Shown: positions 53,021 to 62,611 of the stretch, one piece after another | Layout: each line of letters begins with the position of its first letter | How positions within the stretch are numbered: the stretch's first letter is position 1 | Source of the DNA: an uncultured Fibrobacter sp. | GTDB lineage: Bacteria > Fibrobacterota > Fibrobacteria > Fibrobacterales > Fibrobacteraceae | NCBI RefSeq assembly: GCF_947166265.1 | Contig: NZ_CAMVDO010000007.1 | Span: forward strand, 1-64,000 | DNA length: 64,000 nt | Reading direction: 5' to 3' | Program-made: the position numbers and the translations under genes | The notes under the pieces: model-generated | The model's database searches: none | What the model was told of the DNA's origin: nothing | The model's input: the letters and a program-made list of their open reading frames with translations, nothing else

Positions 53021-53857
53021 ATGAATCGTATTTTGCAATATCAGGATTTTAGACGTTTTTTACAGGATTTTTATGACTGGAAAAAGCGTACTTCGGCTTT
53101 TTCTTGGCGTGATTATTCAAAAATGTGCGGGTTTACGTCGCCTGTATTTATGAAGCAGGTTTGCGAAGGAAAGGCGAATCTCGGGAAAAAGGCCACCATC
53201 AAGGTGGCTGACGCCTTTGGTTTTGTTGGTGTCGAACGAGACTATTTCTTTAGCATGGTCATGTATGCGCAGGCAAAAACTGATGAAAAGAAACGATTTG
53301 CCTTTGCCGAAATGCAGTCCATAGCGAAAGCGAATAAGGTGCACCATATCGGTGCGGAATCATTTAAGTACTATGATTCATGGGTGCATCCGGTGGTTCG
53401 CGAGCTGGCTCCTGCTATGCCTGGGGCGATGCCCAAGGAAATAGCGAAAAAATGTATTCATGAGGTGTCCGCTAGGGAGGTAAAGGAGTCCATTGACTTT
53501 CAGATCGAAGCGGGAATCCTTAAGAAGACGGGTGAATCGACATATACGCAGACGGATAAAATTTTGGCGGGTGAAACGCAATCGCTTTCGTTGGCTGTCC
53601 GTTCCATGAATAGACAGATGGCGAATTTTGCCGTAGATGCAATTGACCGTTTTTCCGCGGAAGAACGTTTTGTTTCGGGAATAACCATGGGTGTGTCAAA
53701 CGATGCTTATGGTAAGATTGTAGATGCCTTGCGTAAATGTCGCGAAGAAGTTCAGAATATCATTCTGAATGATGGCAAGACGGAACAAGTCTTGCGACTG
53801 AATCTACAGCTTTTCCCGTTGACTCAAAAAATAGAAGGTGCAGAAAATGAAAAGTAA
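53021..53857 (+). CDS. TIGR02147-family (DUF4423) regulator
   Basis: 278 residues from the ATG at 53021; a longer in-frame start is possible but would run through the -10 box. It opens with the family hallmark ILQYQDFRRFLQDFYDWKKR, then a helix-turn-helix-like FSWRDYSKMCGFTSPVFMKQVCEGKANLG, and a helical C-terminal region (SLSLAVRSMNRQMANFAVDAIDRF) typical of TIGR02147, a family abundant in Fibrobacter and assumed to regulate transcription. It heads a run of secreted-protein genes and may control it. The next gene overlaps its end by 11 nt. Confidence 0.9.
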   Translation: MNRILQYQDFRRFLQDFYDWKKRTSAFSWRDYSKMCGFTSPVFMKQVCEGKANLGKKATIKVADAFGFVGVERDYFFSMVMYAQAKTDEKKRFAFAEMQSIAKANKVHHIGAESFKYYDSWVHPVVRELAPAMPGAMPKEIAKKCIHEVSAREVKESIDFQIEAGILKKTGESTYTQTDKILAGETQSLSLAVRSMNRQMANFAVDAIDRFSAEERFVSGITMGVSNDAYGKIVDALRKCREEVQNIILNDGKTEQVLRLNLQLFPLTQKIEGAENEK

Positions 53858-54491
53858 GGTGTTTGATGGTTTCCTTGCTTCGTTGACTATTTGTATGCTG
53901 TCGCATACGCTTTTAGCCTGTTCAGAAAAAGTGGCTTCTGGTGGAACCGTCGATGAAAATACCATCGCAGAAAATGATATCAAGGAACATCATGTAGATT
54001 CTACAAAAGTGTTTGCCGAGGCAGAGCCTTCGGGTGTCGGCAATCATAAAATTGACTCTGTTGCATATTGGTATGAAATCCATTTTCATAGCGAAAGGGA
54101 AAATTACTTCGCCTATGCAGAAGATGACCCGTACTTGTACTGCTATATCAATGTTTATCAGGAAGAATTTGGAGCGCAATCTCAAATAAGCGTACAAAAC
54201 GTGGGCGAGTTTGGACGTACTTTCTTTTTAACGTCAGGTGGTAAGGATGTTGTTGCCCATGAAAAGTTAGACAACATTTATTTTGATAAGGCTCGCTGTG
54301 AAAAAGATCTTTCTGATTTTGAAACATTCTGTGAAAATGAGGGCGGGGTTCTGTACCGCCATTGGGTAAAATGCGATGAAAATGGATTGCATTTGACGTG
54401 TACCTCTTCCAAAGGCCCCCTTGTTGGTAATGCTGGTGACATTTTGGAAGATTTTGCAGAAAAAATGAAAAATTGGTGCTTGGAAAAATAG
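53847..54491 (+). CDS. small lipoprotein overlapping the regulator gene
   Basis: 214 residues from the ATG at 53847 (AAGGTG upstream). A signal peptide ends in the lipobox SHTLLAC. The mature chain starts with a charged linker (EKVASGGTVDENTIAEND), then a small mixed domain with two conserved-looking Cys pairs (CEKDLSDFETFCEN and WVKCDENGLHLTC). No family is known. It overlaps the regulator gene by 11 nt, so the two are translationally coupled. Confidence 0.78.
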   Translation: MKSKVFDGFLASLTICMLSHTLLACSEKVASGGTVDENTIAENDIKEHHVDSTKVFAEAEPSGVGNHKIDSVAYWYEIHFHSERENYFAYAEDDPYLYCYINVYQEEFGAQSQISVQNVGEFGRTFFLTSGGKDVVAHEKLDNIYFDKARCEKDLSDFETFCENEGGVLYRHWVKCDENGLHLTCTSSKGPLVGNAGDILEDFAEKMKNWCLEK

Positions 54492-54495
54492 TGAA

Positions 54496-56187
54496 ATGAA
54501 AAGACTGGTGTTTGGTTTGTTATTGGTTTCTTCATTGGCTTGGACTAGTGAGGAAAAAGTTTCATACTTGCCTCCGTATGAACCCCACAGTTCTGTTTCG
54601 CCCAAAGTTCAGGAGTTTCTTGAATCTTCAAAAAGTCTGGACTTGGGCATGGATTCGGCTTCTGTGGGTTATGATGTTTTGGGCAGAAAAAATCGCTGGA
54701 ATCGGTTTACAAATTCCAAATTGTCTGTTCCGCGACAAGCTAAAATGAACGTTCAGGTTGTATCCTTAAGTGTTCCTGAAATGGGTGAACAAACCGTTTT
54801 TGCAGAGTACCGTTTTGAAAATGGTGTTCCTCGGTATTGGCTGAATGGAAATCCTGTTTCAGAGGAAAATTATTTTAACAGTATTGAGAAAAATGGAGCA
54901 ACCCATGTTCCTAACTATGTGGTTTCGCTTACGGCAGAAGAGATAAAATCTTTGCTGCAAGGGCCTGAGCCCATCTATATCAGCGAAATTACAGATGCGG
55001 AAGATGCCGCCGTCTATACAAAAATTCTTGATACGACAACGGTCTCGACATGGGCTTTTTCCAACGGTTACAATGGTGACGGAATAGGCGTTTATATTGC
55101 CGAAAATGGATGTCCTAAATCATCGGTTATCAATACCACTCATTTTGTTCAAAATAGTTCGTGTTCCAATGGTGTTACAAGTCATGCGACATCCTTAGTA
55201 CGTATTTTCCAGACAACAGCTCCGAATGCAGTTTTGTTTCAGTATGCTCAGGGCTAGTCTCCAAATATAGCGTCCTTAAATCCGCAAGTGGAAATAGGGT
55301 TTCATTCGTATTCTGGAAATGCCGATTCCTCGTATGGTGCAAAAGATTTGGCTTTAGATAATTTTATCTATTCAAATGATATTACGTCTTTTGTTTCTGC
55401 AGGAAATCAAAATTCATCTTCGGGAACATTCTATGTGACTAGTTCGGGTAAGGCCCTTAATGCTGTTACGGTTGGTGGTGTTTATCCTTTTTCTAATAAT
55501 TATGAGTCATTTTCTCGTTGGAAAAACTCTCAAATAAAGAATCAAAAACCGGAAATAGCAACATACGATTATTTCTCTTTTCCGAACGACCCTCATTTCT
55601 CTGATGACAATGGCGAAACATACAATGGTGTAATGCGTGGCACGAGTGCTGCTGCCGCATTTGCCGCAGGTGTTATGGCGGATGTTTTGCACCAGCATCC
55701 GTTTTTTAAACATCGTCCTGAAATGGCTAAGGCGCTGTTGATTACGGGAAGTACCAAGGCTATTGGTAATGCAACATCTTATGATCAAGATAACAATAGC
55801 AAGGCTGCAAAGGGAATTCCATTGTATAAAAATCTTGCTTGGAACACTCGCTCAAGATATTGGCGGGGTAGCAATTCGTGTTGCTTTTCTGGAGATTCTA
55901 TAGTTTTTACTGAATCGGGAATTGTTAAGGATAAGCGATATCGCATTGCAATATCTTGGCTTGTTCCAGGAAGTTATGTCAATCAGAACAAAACTGTTTC
56001 GCAGGATATTGATTTGTATGTGGTGCAAGATGGAACTACGATAGCCTCTTCTGCTAGTGCAAAAAATCCATTTGAAGTTGTTGATTTTACCGCAAAATCG
56101 AATAGCGATTTAAAAATTAGGATAAAGCGTTTTGCAAATTCAGGTGTTGGCAAGGTTGCTCTTGGCTATAATCTGTGGTTTGAGTAA
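54496..56187 (+). pseudogene. S8 subtilisin-family peptidase interrupted by one in-frame TAG
   Basis: A single frame of 563 codons runs from ATG 54496 to TAA 56187, broken only by TAG at 55255-55257, between QYAQG and SPNIASLNPQ. A Trp codon (TGG to TAG) would fit. A signal peptide (LLLVSSLAWTSE) and an S8 domain are visible: the Asp position reads VYIAENG (Glu for Asp), His is in SHATSLVRI, the oxyanion Asn in FVSAGNQN and Ser in MRGTSAAAAFAAG. The frame stays open for 310 codons after the TAG. It could be a recent nonsense mutation, readthrough or a sequencing error. The Glu for catalytic Asp adds doubt that it was a normal protease. Confidence 0.85.
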
Positions 56188-56214
56188 AGATTAAAAATAC
56201 AGGGAAAACGAAAA

Positions 56215-59200
56215 ATGAAAAAAATCTTTTTTTACTTATTTACGTTTATGTCGATTATAGCTTTTGCAGATGATGATTATGACAATGCCTTTAAGGATTT
56301 TATACCTTATCCGTCTAATATAAACGAGAAAGCTGATAAATGGGTGGAACCTTATGATCAAACTTTTTTGCCTTATGTTGATTGTGGAGAAGTGAAAAAT
56401 TTTGAGGTTGTATCGGTTGCTGATTCTGTAAAATATTATTATGATGATAAGGATGATTTTGTGGATTATTTTACTAATGGTCACTTTTTTTGTGTGGCAA
56501 GTGTTGTACGTGTTACGTATCATGTAACATGTCAAAATAAACTGAAATATGAAGGAACTTATTATCTCTTTAGTGATTCTTATAAAGAAAAAGATCCCAT
56601 GATAGGGAGTAATGATGATATAAAAGAAAAATTTAAGGCGTGGGAGCATGGCTGGATAGAAAGGGATCTTTCTTGCTTGAAAAATGATGGAACGTTTGAA
56701 GAGTCTTGCTCTGAATATAATGGTCGTACATATTCAGATTATGAAGAGGCTTTTGATGAAAAATCACTGAAAGAACAATGGGTTAAGCAGAAAGTTGCGT
56801 ATCCAGAATGGAAATATATGGGAGACCCAAAGAAAAAAATTTCAACTCCAATTTTATTTGTACATGGTTTGGGTGATGATTATAAATCTTGGGGCGTGAC
56901 ATCCGCGGTTGATGCTGATTCTTTGTGCAAAAATGATGCAACCTGCGCGGAAATGTGGCCTTCTTTATGCGATGATATTTTTGTGCCATCCCTTGAAATG
57001 CGACTATTGCAAAAAAAAACTTGTACAGATGAATTAAAGAAAAAGTTTAATAATTACAAAGAAGCTCTCTTAAGAACCAATAGTGTTTTTCAAAAGGGAA
57101 TGGTGAAGAATTATAGTTCTGGTTCAGGTCCTGATATTATAGCTCGTAACCAAAATGTTTATGTTACGGATGATAATATTAATAGTGATGGAATATATTT
57201 TTTTCAAGCTCCGGGAAAAATCAATGATGAAAAAAAATGGGAAGAAGCTCCGCTAAATTGGGATAATGCAGATGCAAAAAACTCTCAGTCTAGGAAGTTA
57301 TATCAAAAATTAGAAGAAATTCTAGATGATTTTTTTGGAAGTTCACCCATTAATTGGCGGAAAACTTCAGAGGTGACTGTTGATATCGTTGCACATAGTC
57401 AGGGTGGGCTCATTGTCCGAGAAATGCTTCGAGGACTTCGGACAAATGGAGCCTCTTCTGGACCAGAAAACCCTGCAAATCATATTAGGCGTGTTGTTAC
57501 TGTTGATACCCCCCATTTGGGAGCGGCTACCGCAGCAGACAACTCTAAATCCATTGAGAGGTATCCCGGTTTGGGCAAAATAGTGGATGATTTGAATAAT
57601 CCTGAAGAACATAGTTTGGCAAATATCAAGGTTAGTCTTGATTATACAGATTGGTTGACTGATTTGGGGCTCTTGGCCGTTAATTCTTTTCTTGGTTGGC
57701 ACACTACTGCTGCTATAGCATTATCTGATTATGATGTAAAAATGAAAGGCCCTTATCTTGGCCCCTATACGATTTCGTTGAATGTTGATCCGCTTGGTCC
57801 AGGTAGTTTTGATGTTGATATTATGGAAAAAGATCCGCTTGCTGATTCACGAGAACAGGCTAACTATACAAGAAATATTGGAAAGCATCTTTATAGTGAA
57901 AGTGACTTTATGCAAAATCTGAATTATGGAAAAAATGGGGAATCTTATCCAAAGAAACCAAATGGAGATAATCTTGAAATTGTGCCACTGTATTCGGGGA
58001 ATACTAAAGTCGTTGTCTCTGCAGCCCTAGAATCTATTGCTGAAAATTTGAAAATTTCCTGTCCTGAATTAGACGATGACGATTCAAAGGCTGCATGTGT
58101 ATCCCTTGAATCGTATCTAGAATCAAAATCGAGTGATTATGAAAGTTTAGTGTATAGCACAGTCGATATTGACGATGTTGATTTGGATATGGATTTGGTA
58201 AGTATTTTAAATAGCTTGGTAAATGATTGGCTTGCAAATAGTGATTTAATTGTGGAATCAAATAGTCAAAAGTATGAAAGCGCAGAATTGGGGATAACTA
58301 GCAGTACCATACCTGAGCTGAAAGTGCCTCGCAAATTTGAATTCCATGATGCGTTGGCTCCATGGGAAACGGTCACTCATCTGGATTTGAAAATGGGCGA
58401 AATGGCTGCGTCTGCTCGACAGGGACTAGATATTGCTTGTGCATTGCATCTATATTGTGATGAATTACTTGCTGAAAGGGCTGGTGTAGAATTGATATAT
58501 TTGGAAGATGGTTCCGTTGGCTTGGCTGGAGATTTTGATTTGTCTCCATTCTATCTTACCGTTGGTAAACAAGGTTCTCGTGTTTCTGATGGTGTTAACT
58601 ATTTGGAAGCTGTATATGAACATGGCGTGGGTTCCTATATAAATTACACTGATGCAAAAGGAAATTTACAGCATGACGTGGTGTTGTCATCCGACATTGC
58701 GACCAACCCGCGTCTTCAGAGGAAAGGGTCTGTTTTTACAGTTAGCTTTGATAATCAATCTGGCAAGACATTCTTTAAAGACTATTTTATGCCTAATATG
58801 TCATCGCAAATATCCTTCTCCATTATTGCCGATGAAGGTGCTGTGCTGCCAAAGGTCATTGTTGGCTCAGGTACTGCTAGCAATTTGAATTCTCAAGTTG
58901 CTCCTGTTTCACCAACCGCTTGGAAAAAAAATAAAGATGTATTTATCATGCATCGCGAAGCACGTAGTGGGTATGAATCTAATACATCAAGACCTAGAAT
59001 ACTTGTGGCTAATTCAACAGATAAGGATATTATGGGTTTCAAGGTTGCTTATTATTTTACGGCGGATCCTGCAAGGAATCCTGAGGTTGAGGTTGATTAT
59101 CCGAAAATTCCTGTTGTTTTGGAAAATCTTGGTGGAGACCAATGGCGTTTTGTTCTGGATGCAACTGATTCTGTATTGAAGGCTAAGTCTGTATTTCCAA

Positions 59201-59847
59201 GTTTGGATGGATGGCAAATCCGTGTACATTATAACGATTGGACAGACTTTGACCATCTTGATGATTGGTCTGCGGATTATAATATTGGCTTCCCCCAAAA
59301 CAATAAGAAAATTGTTGTCTATGACGTAAGTGGTCATATTTTATGGGGACAAGAACCTCCAATGTTCAAAAGTAGAGATGATGGTGTAATTGCGTCACCG
59401 AAGGGTATCTTATCTTGGAGAGATTCTGCTCCATGGGAAAATAATGCGTTTAAACCTCAAGTCACTGTTAAGAATACGGGGACTGTAGCTTTGAATAATT
59501 ACCATGCTAAACTTTGGTTTCGCGTTCCCGAAGAAAAGTCACTTTACGTTCCAACTGATGATTGGTTTACGCCTGTGTCTAAGCCAAGCCTTAAGAACGT
59601 AGATAAAAATGTTTGGGAATTAGATATGTTTTTTGATACATACATGCTTTACCCGAATAAGTCTGTTGTCGAAGGGAATATTGGTCTTCATTTGACCGAT
59701 TGGAGTTCTTTTGACAAAATTGTTTGTGGAATCGCATTGCTTGATTCTCAAGAAAATATAATCTTTGGAAAAATCCCTTCTGTCGAAGAGTGTATGACAT
59801 ATGAATTTTCTGATTTCTTGAATATTCAATATGTATGGAACTTCTAA
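56215..59847 (+). CDS. secreted lipase-like alpha/beta hydrolase with two C-terminal CBM3-like domains
   Basis: 1210 residues with a signal peptide (MSIIAFADDD). The alpha/beta-hydrolase region (about 205-500) has ILFVHGLGDDYKSWG, nucleophile VAHSQGGLIVREMLRG and VTVDTPHLGAATA, as in PGAP1/triacylglycerol lipase-like enzymes. Residues about 921-1045 (RILVANSTDKDIMGFKVAYYF...WQIRVHYNDWTDF...ILWGQEPP) match a CBM3 cellulose-binding layout. A second module at 1057-1205 has VKNTGTVALNNYHAKLWF...GLHLTDWSSF. It is probably attached to cellulose or plant wall while hydrolysing esters. It is AT-rich and follows the broken protease by 27 nt. Confidence 0.82.
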   Translation: MKKIFFYLFTFMSIIAFADDDYDNAFKDFIPYPSNINEKADKWVEPYDQTFLPYVDCGEVKNFEVVSVADSVKYYYDDKDDFVDYFTNGHFFCVASVVRVTYHVTCQNKLKYEGTYYLFSDSYKEKDPMIGSNDDIKEKFKAWEHGWIERDLSCLKNDGTFEESCSEYNGRTYSDYEEAFDEKSLKEQWVKQKVAYPEWKYMGDPKKKISTPILFVHGLGDDYKSWGVTSAVDADSLCKNDATCAEMWPSLCDDIFVPSLEMRLLQKKTCTDELKKKFNNYKEALLRTNSVFQKGMVKNYSSGSGPDIIARNQNVYVTDDNINSDGIYFFQAPGKINDEKKWEEAPLNWDNADAKNSQSRKLYQKLEEILDDFFGSSPINWRKTSEVTVDIVAHSQGGLIVREMLRGLRTNGASSGPENPANHIRRVVTVDTPHLGAATAADNSKSIERYPGLGKIVDDLNNPEEHSLANIKVSLDYTDWLTDLGLLAVNSFLGWHTTAAIALSDYDVKMKGPYLGPYTISLNVDPLGPGSFDVDIMEKDPLADSREQANYTRNIGKHLYSESDFMQNLNYGKNGESYPKKPNGDNLEIVPLYSGNTKVVVSAALESIAENLKISCPELDDDDSKAACVSLESYLESKSSDYESLVYSTVDIDDVDLDMDLVSILNSLVNDWLANSDLIVESNSQKYESAELGITSSTIPELKVPRKFEFHDALAPWETVTHLDLKMGEMAASARQGLDIACALHLYCDELLAERAGVELIYLEDGSVGLAGDFDLSPFYLTVGKQGSRVSDGVNYLEAVYEHGVGSYINYTDAKGNLQHDVVLSSDIATNPRLQRKGSVFTVSFDNQSGKTFFKDYFMPNMSSQISFSIIADEGAVLPKVIVGSGTASNLNSQVAPVSPTAWKKNKDVFIMHREARSGYESNTSRPRILVANSTDKDIMGFKVAYYFTADPARNPEVEVDYPKIPVVLENLGGDQWRFVLDATDSVLKAKSVFPSLDGWQIRVHYNDWTDFDHLDDWSADYNIGFPQNNKKIVVYDVSGHILWGQEPPMFKSRDDGVIASPKGILSWRDSAPWENNAFKPQVTVKNTGTVALNNYHAKLWFRVPEEKSLYVPTDDWFTPVSKPSLKNVDKNVWELDMFFDTYMLYPNKSVVEGNIGLHLTDWSSFDKIVCGIALLDSQENIIFGKIPSVEECMTYEFSDFLNIQYVWNF

Positions 59848-59848
59848 T

Positions 59849-61126
59849 ATGAAAAAAATATTCATCCTTTTTATTGTCATAATTTTATTTGCTTGTTCCG
59901 ATGAGCCTTCTGTGACTCGCTCTTCTGGTACACATAATGAAGATCCGGATTTTGGCTGGCGTAAGGGTGATTTCATTCCGGAGTTACATGACTCTAAGAT
60001 GTATGGAGGTTTGAAGTCTATTTATCATGTTAATGATAGAATTGTTCTGGTAGACAACTACTGGTCTAGCAATCAGTATTCTTCACTGGGTTCTGTTACT
60101 TACACCCCAAGGGTCTTTGCTTCGAAGATTGGGTCAACTCATTGGGATACGCTTGTCAGTTCCGAATGGATTCGTTACGTGTATGGCGATTCCACGGGGC
60201 TTTATGCGGGAACCCAGCTTAGTGGCAAGGTCCTGAAATACGACTTTGAACGTTGCTCATGGAACGAGATTTATGCGTTGCCGTTCGATTCAATCGGTTA
60301 TTATAATGTATACGGAATTGCCATTTATCAGGGGCGTCCCGTTGTCTGTTTTGCCGGGTACGAGGATAGCACTGATAGGCGTAGCGAAGTCATAAAGATT
60401 GCGTTCAAAATGCAAACAGATGCTGGATGGGTGGATGTTACCTACGATTATGATTCTTCTAAGGAATACCCTATGCAGTTCCATAAAGGTGTGGAACTAA
60501 ACGGCAAATTATATACCATTAGCGGAGATCGTGGAATGTGGCGCTATGATGGTAGCTGGAAAAGAATGGCGAAAATTCCAATTCCAAGTTGGGCGACTTG
60601 GGTTCCTGTTTATGACACAAGCGACATTGCGTTGGATATTGTAGTTCATAAGGGAAAAATATATGTGATTGGCGAAAAAACTTCGTCTAATGTACTGGAA
60701 TATGACGAAACTCTTGATCTTTGGAATCCTATAGACAGTGTTATTGAAACCTATGACGAGACAATTGATACGACAGACCCTTATGCTGACCCATATCGCG
60801 GACACATGACTTATCACAATACACCGTTCAAGCGTTTTTCCTTAGCGTCGGACGGAAAACATCTCTTTATTGCGGGAAGTGATCCCTGGCCTAGTGTTTA
60901 CATGGGAGACTATGGAACTCCTTATAAAAATGAAGAAAAGGGTTGGCGAAAAGTCTATGGCAACTTTTGCCCCAATTATATTTGTCTATCTCATGGTTCA
61001 TCTTATGATATGGTTACAATAGGGGATACTCTATATGTGGCGAATGAAACGGCTCTTTTGAAATTTCCTTTAAAGGATTTGGATAGTGTTATTTCAGATC
61101 AGGAATCCTATCCGACGGTTGAATGA
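59849..61126 (+). CDS. lipoprotein with a beta-propeller (Kelch-like) body
   Basis: 425 residues from the ATG at 59849, one base after the previous stop. A signal peptide ends in the lipobox LFAC. The mature chain is repeated blades of the form 'G-K-(L/V)-Y-x-I-x-G ... W-x-Y-D-x-x-x-x-x-W', for example GVELNGKLYTISGDRGMWRYDGSWKRM and GKIYVIGEKTSSNVLEYDETLDLWNPI, plus YAGTQLSGKVLKYDFERCSWNEI. This fits a Kelch-type propeller, usually a binding domain. Likely surface anchored. It overlaps the next in-frame opening by 4 nt at ATGA. Confidence 0.8.
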   Translation: MKKIFILFIVIILFACSDEPSVTRSSGTHNEDPDFGWRKGDFIPELHDSKMYGGLKSIYHVNDRIVLVDNYWSSNQYSSLGSVTYTPRVFASKIGSTHWDTLVSSEWIRYVYGDSTGLYAGTQLSGKVLKYDFERCSWNEIYALPFDSIGYYNVYGIAIYQGRPVVCFAGYEDSTDRRSEVIKIAFKMQTDAGWVDVTYDYDSSKEYPMQFHKGVELNGKLYTISGDRGMWRYDGSWKRMAKIPIPSWATWVPVYDTSDIALDIVVHKGKIYVIGEKTSSNVLEYDETLDLWNPIDSVIETYDETIDTTDPYADPYRGHMTYHNTPFKRFSLASDGKHLFIAGSDPWPSVYMGDYGTPYKNEEKGWRKVYGNFCPNYICLSHGSSYDMVTIGDTLYVANETALLKFPLKDLDSVISDQESYPTVE

Positions 61127-61170
61127 AAAAATCTAACGAGGCTTTCTTCTACGAGGAACTTAAAAAGATT

Positions 61171-61799
61171 ATGAAAAAAATGGCTATATGTGCAATAACG
61201 TTGTTTGTAAATTGTATTTATGCATCAGTGTCCTTCGGTGGCATTGGTGTGTTGATTTATCAGGTACGCGATGGTGTTAAGGTTGCTGAGGTTGTCCCCG
61301 GCACACCGGCTGCGGAAACGAAGTTGCAAGCAAATGATGTTGTCATTGCGATCGATGGAGAATCGCTCAAAGGCAAGTTTCTCGAATACCAAATGGTTAA
61401 GGTCGAGGCTGGTGGAACTTTGAAGATTGGTCCCGGTGAAATGAAAATAGGCGTGATTCAATTAGAATCGGGAAGCTCTATTGAATTTACAAATCCAGGT
61501 CAAGGAACTATAATTTGGACTAATGGTAAAACATTGTGGAAAACTTCCATTGTGAATGAAAACCAGGAACTTGTTGCAAGAGACTTTAAGCTCATACAAC
61601 TAAGTGATAAGGATATGTTTATTGAAGGAGACTGGGCAGGGACAATTCATGCAGCTAAGGCTGATTTGATAATGGGGCAAACAAATAAGTTGATGTATGG
61701 TCGATTTGTTGGGAAAATGTAACATTCCATCAAAATTCAAGAGTATACCGAGTAGATTTTGATCCGATTGTTCCTGTATTGGATGTTGTTCTAAAATAA
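61171..61799 (+). pseudogene. PDZ-domain secreted protein, C-terminus lost by a 1-nt frameshift
   Basis: From the ATG at 61171 the protein has a signal peptide, then a PDZ module (SFGGIGVLIYQVRDGVKVAE...PGTPAAETKLQANDVVIAIDGESLKG). A Fibrobacter-type beta module follows (LKIGPGEMKIGVIQLESGSS...MFIEGDWAGTIHAAKADLIMG). It stops at TAA 61720 after GRFVGKM. One extra A in the AAAA run (61714-61717) would continue NVTFHQNSRVYRVDFDPIVP to a stop at 61799, completing the domain. As read, 183 residues are made. An alternative start at 61123 would add 16 residues without a Shine-Dalgarno sequence. It is a paralogue of the gene at 62612. Confidence 0.8.
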
Positions 61800-61809
61800 G
61801 GAGTAACAT

Positions 61810-62601
61810 ATGAATAGACTTCTATTTTTGTTTGCTTTGGTTTCTTTTATTTATGCTGCGGAGTGGTCTCAATGGAGAACTTCGACGGTGTTGCAATTTG
61901 AATCAGGATATTTGAATTTCCATCGAGATAGAGTATGCAGTAATGATTCGCTGAAGAAATTTCTTCACTGTGCGAAGGATTCTTCAATTGCTTATTATTC
62001 TTTTCTTGACACAGATTATGTTGTATATGTATTTAAAAATGGCGTTGGAATTTGGGGAATCCATGATGAAGTCGAGGAAAGCTACCAGTATAAAGAGCGT
62101 TTGACCAATGTTATGGAATATGAGTTTATGAATTTGCAAAAATGGAATATACTGGATATTTCGATGGATAGCGCATCGCATTTAATAAATAGGGTGCTTT
62201 CTGAAATGTCCTGTGTTCCAGATTCGAGCCTACGAAAGGGAAGTATAATAGGTGTTGAATTTACTCATAAATTTGAGATGGATAAGGACTCTGTACTTTA
62301 TTGTTCTGCTGGGGGAGAAGATGGTGGATCGATACCAGCTCCAGCGCAGTTGTTTGAATTGTTGCCCGAACTACTTCAAAAGGCTAGTTTGCATGTGATA
62401 CCATTTTCCTCTGCAATGAGGGCTTGCAAGATAGGAATGAAAACATTCTATATCAACGATATAAAAAACTCTGAGTCTTTTATGCTTTATGACTTGAATG
62501 GAGTTCTTTTGAATCGAGGTCTCATTAAGAATGGGATTGTAAGCGTGAAGAAAATACCGGCAATTCTAGAAATTTCTAATAAAAGATTTTTGTTAAAATA
62601 G
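61810..62601 (+). CDS. secreted protein with a T9SS-like tail
   Basis: 263 residues; TAAGGAG 6 nt before the ATG. A signal peptide ends near FIYAAEW. The body (about 20-205) has a Cys pair near 35-45 (CSNDSLKKFLHC) and no recognised fold. The last 60 residues (KTFYINDIKNSESFMLYDLNGVLLNRGLIKNGIVSVKKIPAILEIS) have the pattern of a type IX C-terminal sorting signal. It lies between the two PDZ paralogues. Confidence 0.75.
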   Translation: MNRLLFLFALVSFIYAAEWSQWRTSTVLQFESGYLNFHRDRVCSNDSLKKFLHCAKDSSIAYYSFLDTDYVVYVFKNGVGIWGIHDEVEESYQYKERLTNVMEYEFMNLQKWNILDISMDSASHLINRVLSEMSCVPDSSLRKGSIIGVEFTHKFEMDKDSVLYCSAGGEDGGSIPAPAQLFELLPELLQKASLHVIPFSSAMRACKIGMKTFYINDIKNSESFMLYDLNGVLLNRGLIKNGIVSVKKIPAILEISNKRFLLK

Positions 62602-62611
62602 GGTGGAATGT

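Noticed and set aside
61711-61722. Programmed -1 frameshift at GGGAAAA
   Set aside because: The reading frame is GGG AAA ATG, not the G GGA AAA arrangement needed for tandem slippage. A lost A explains it better.
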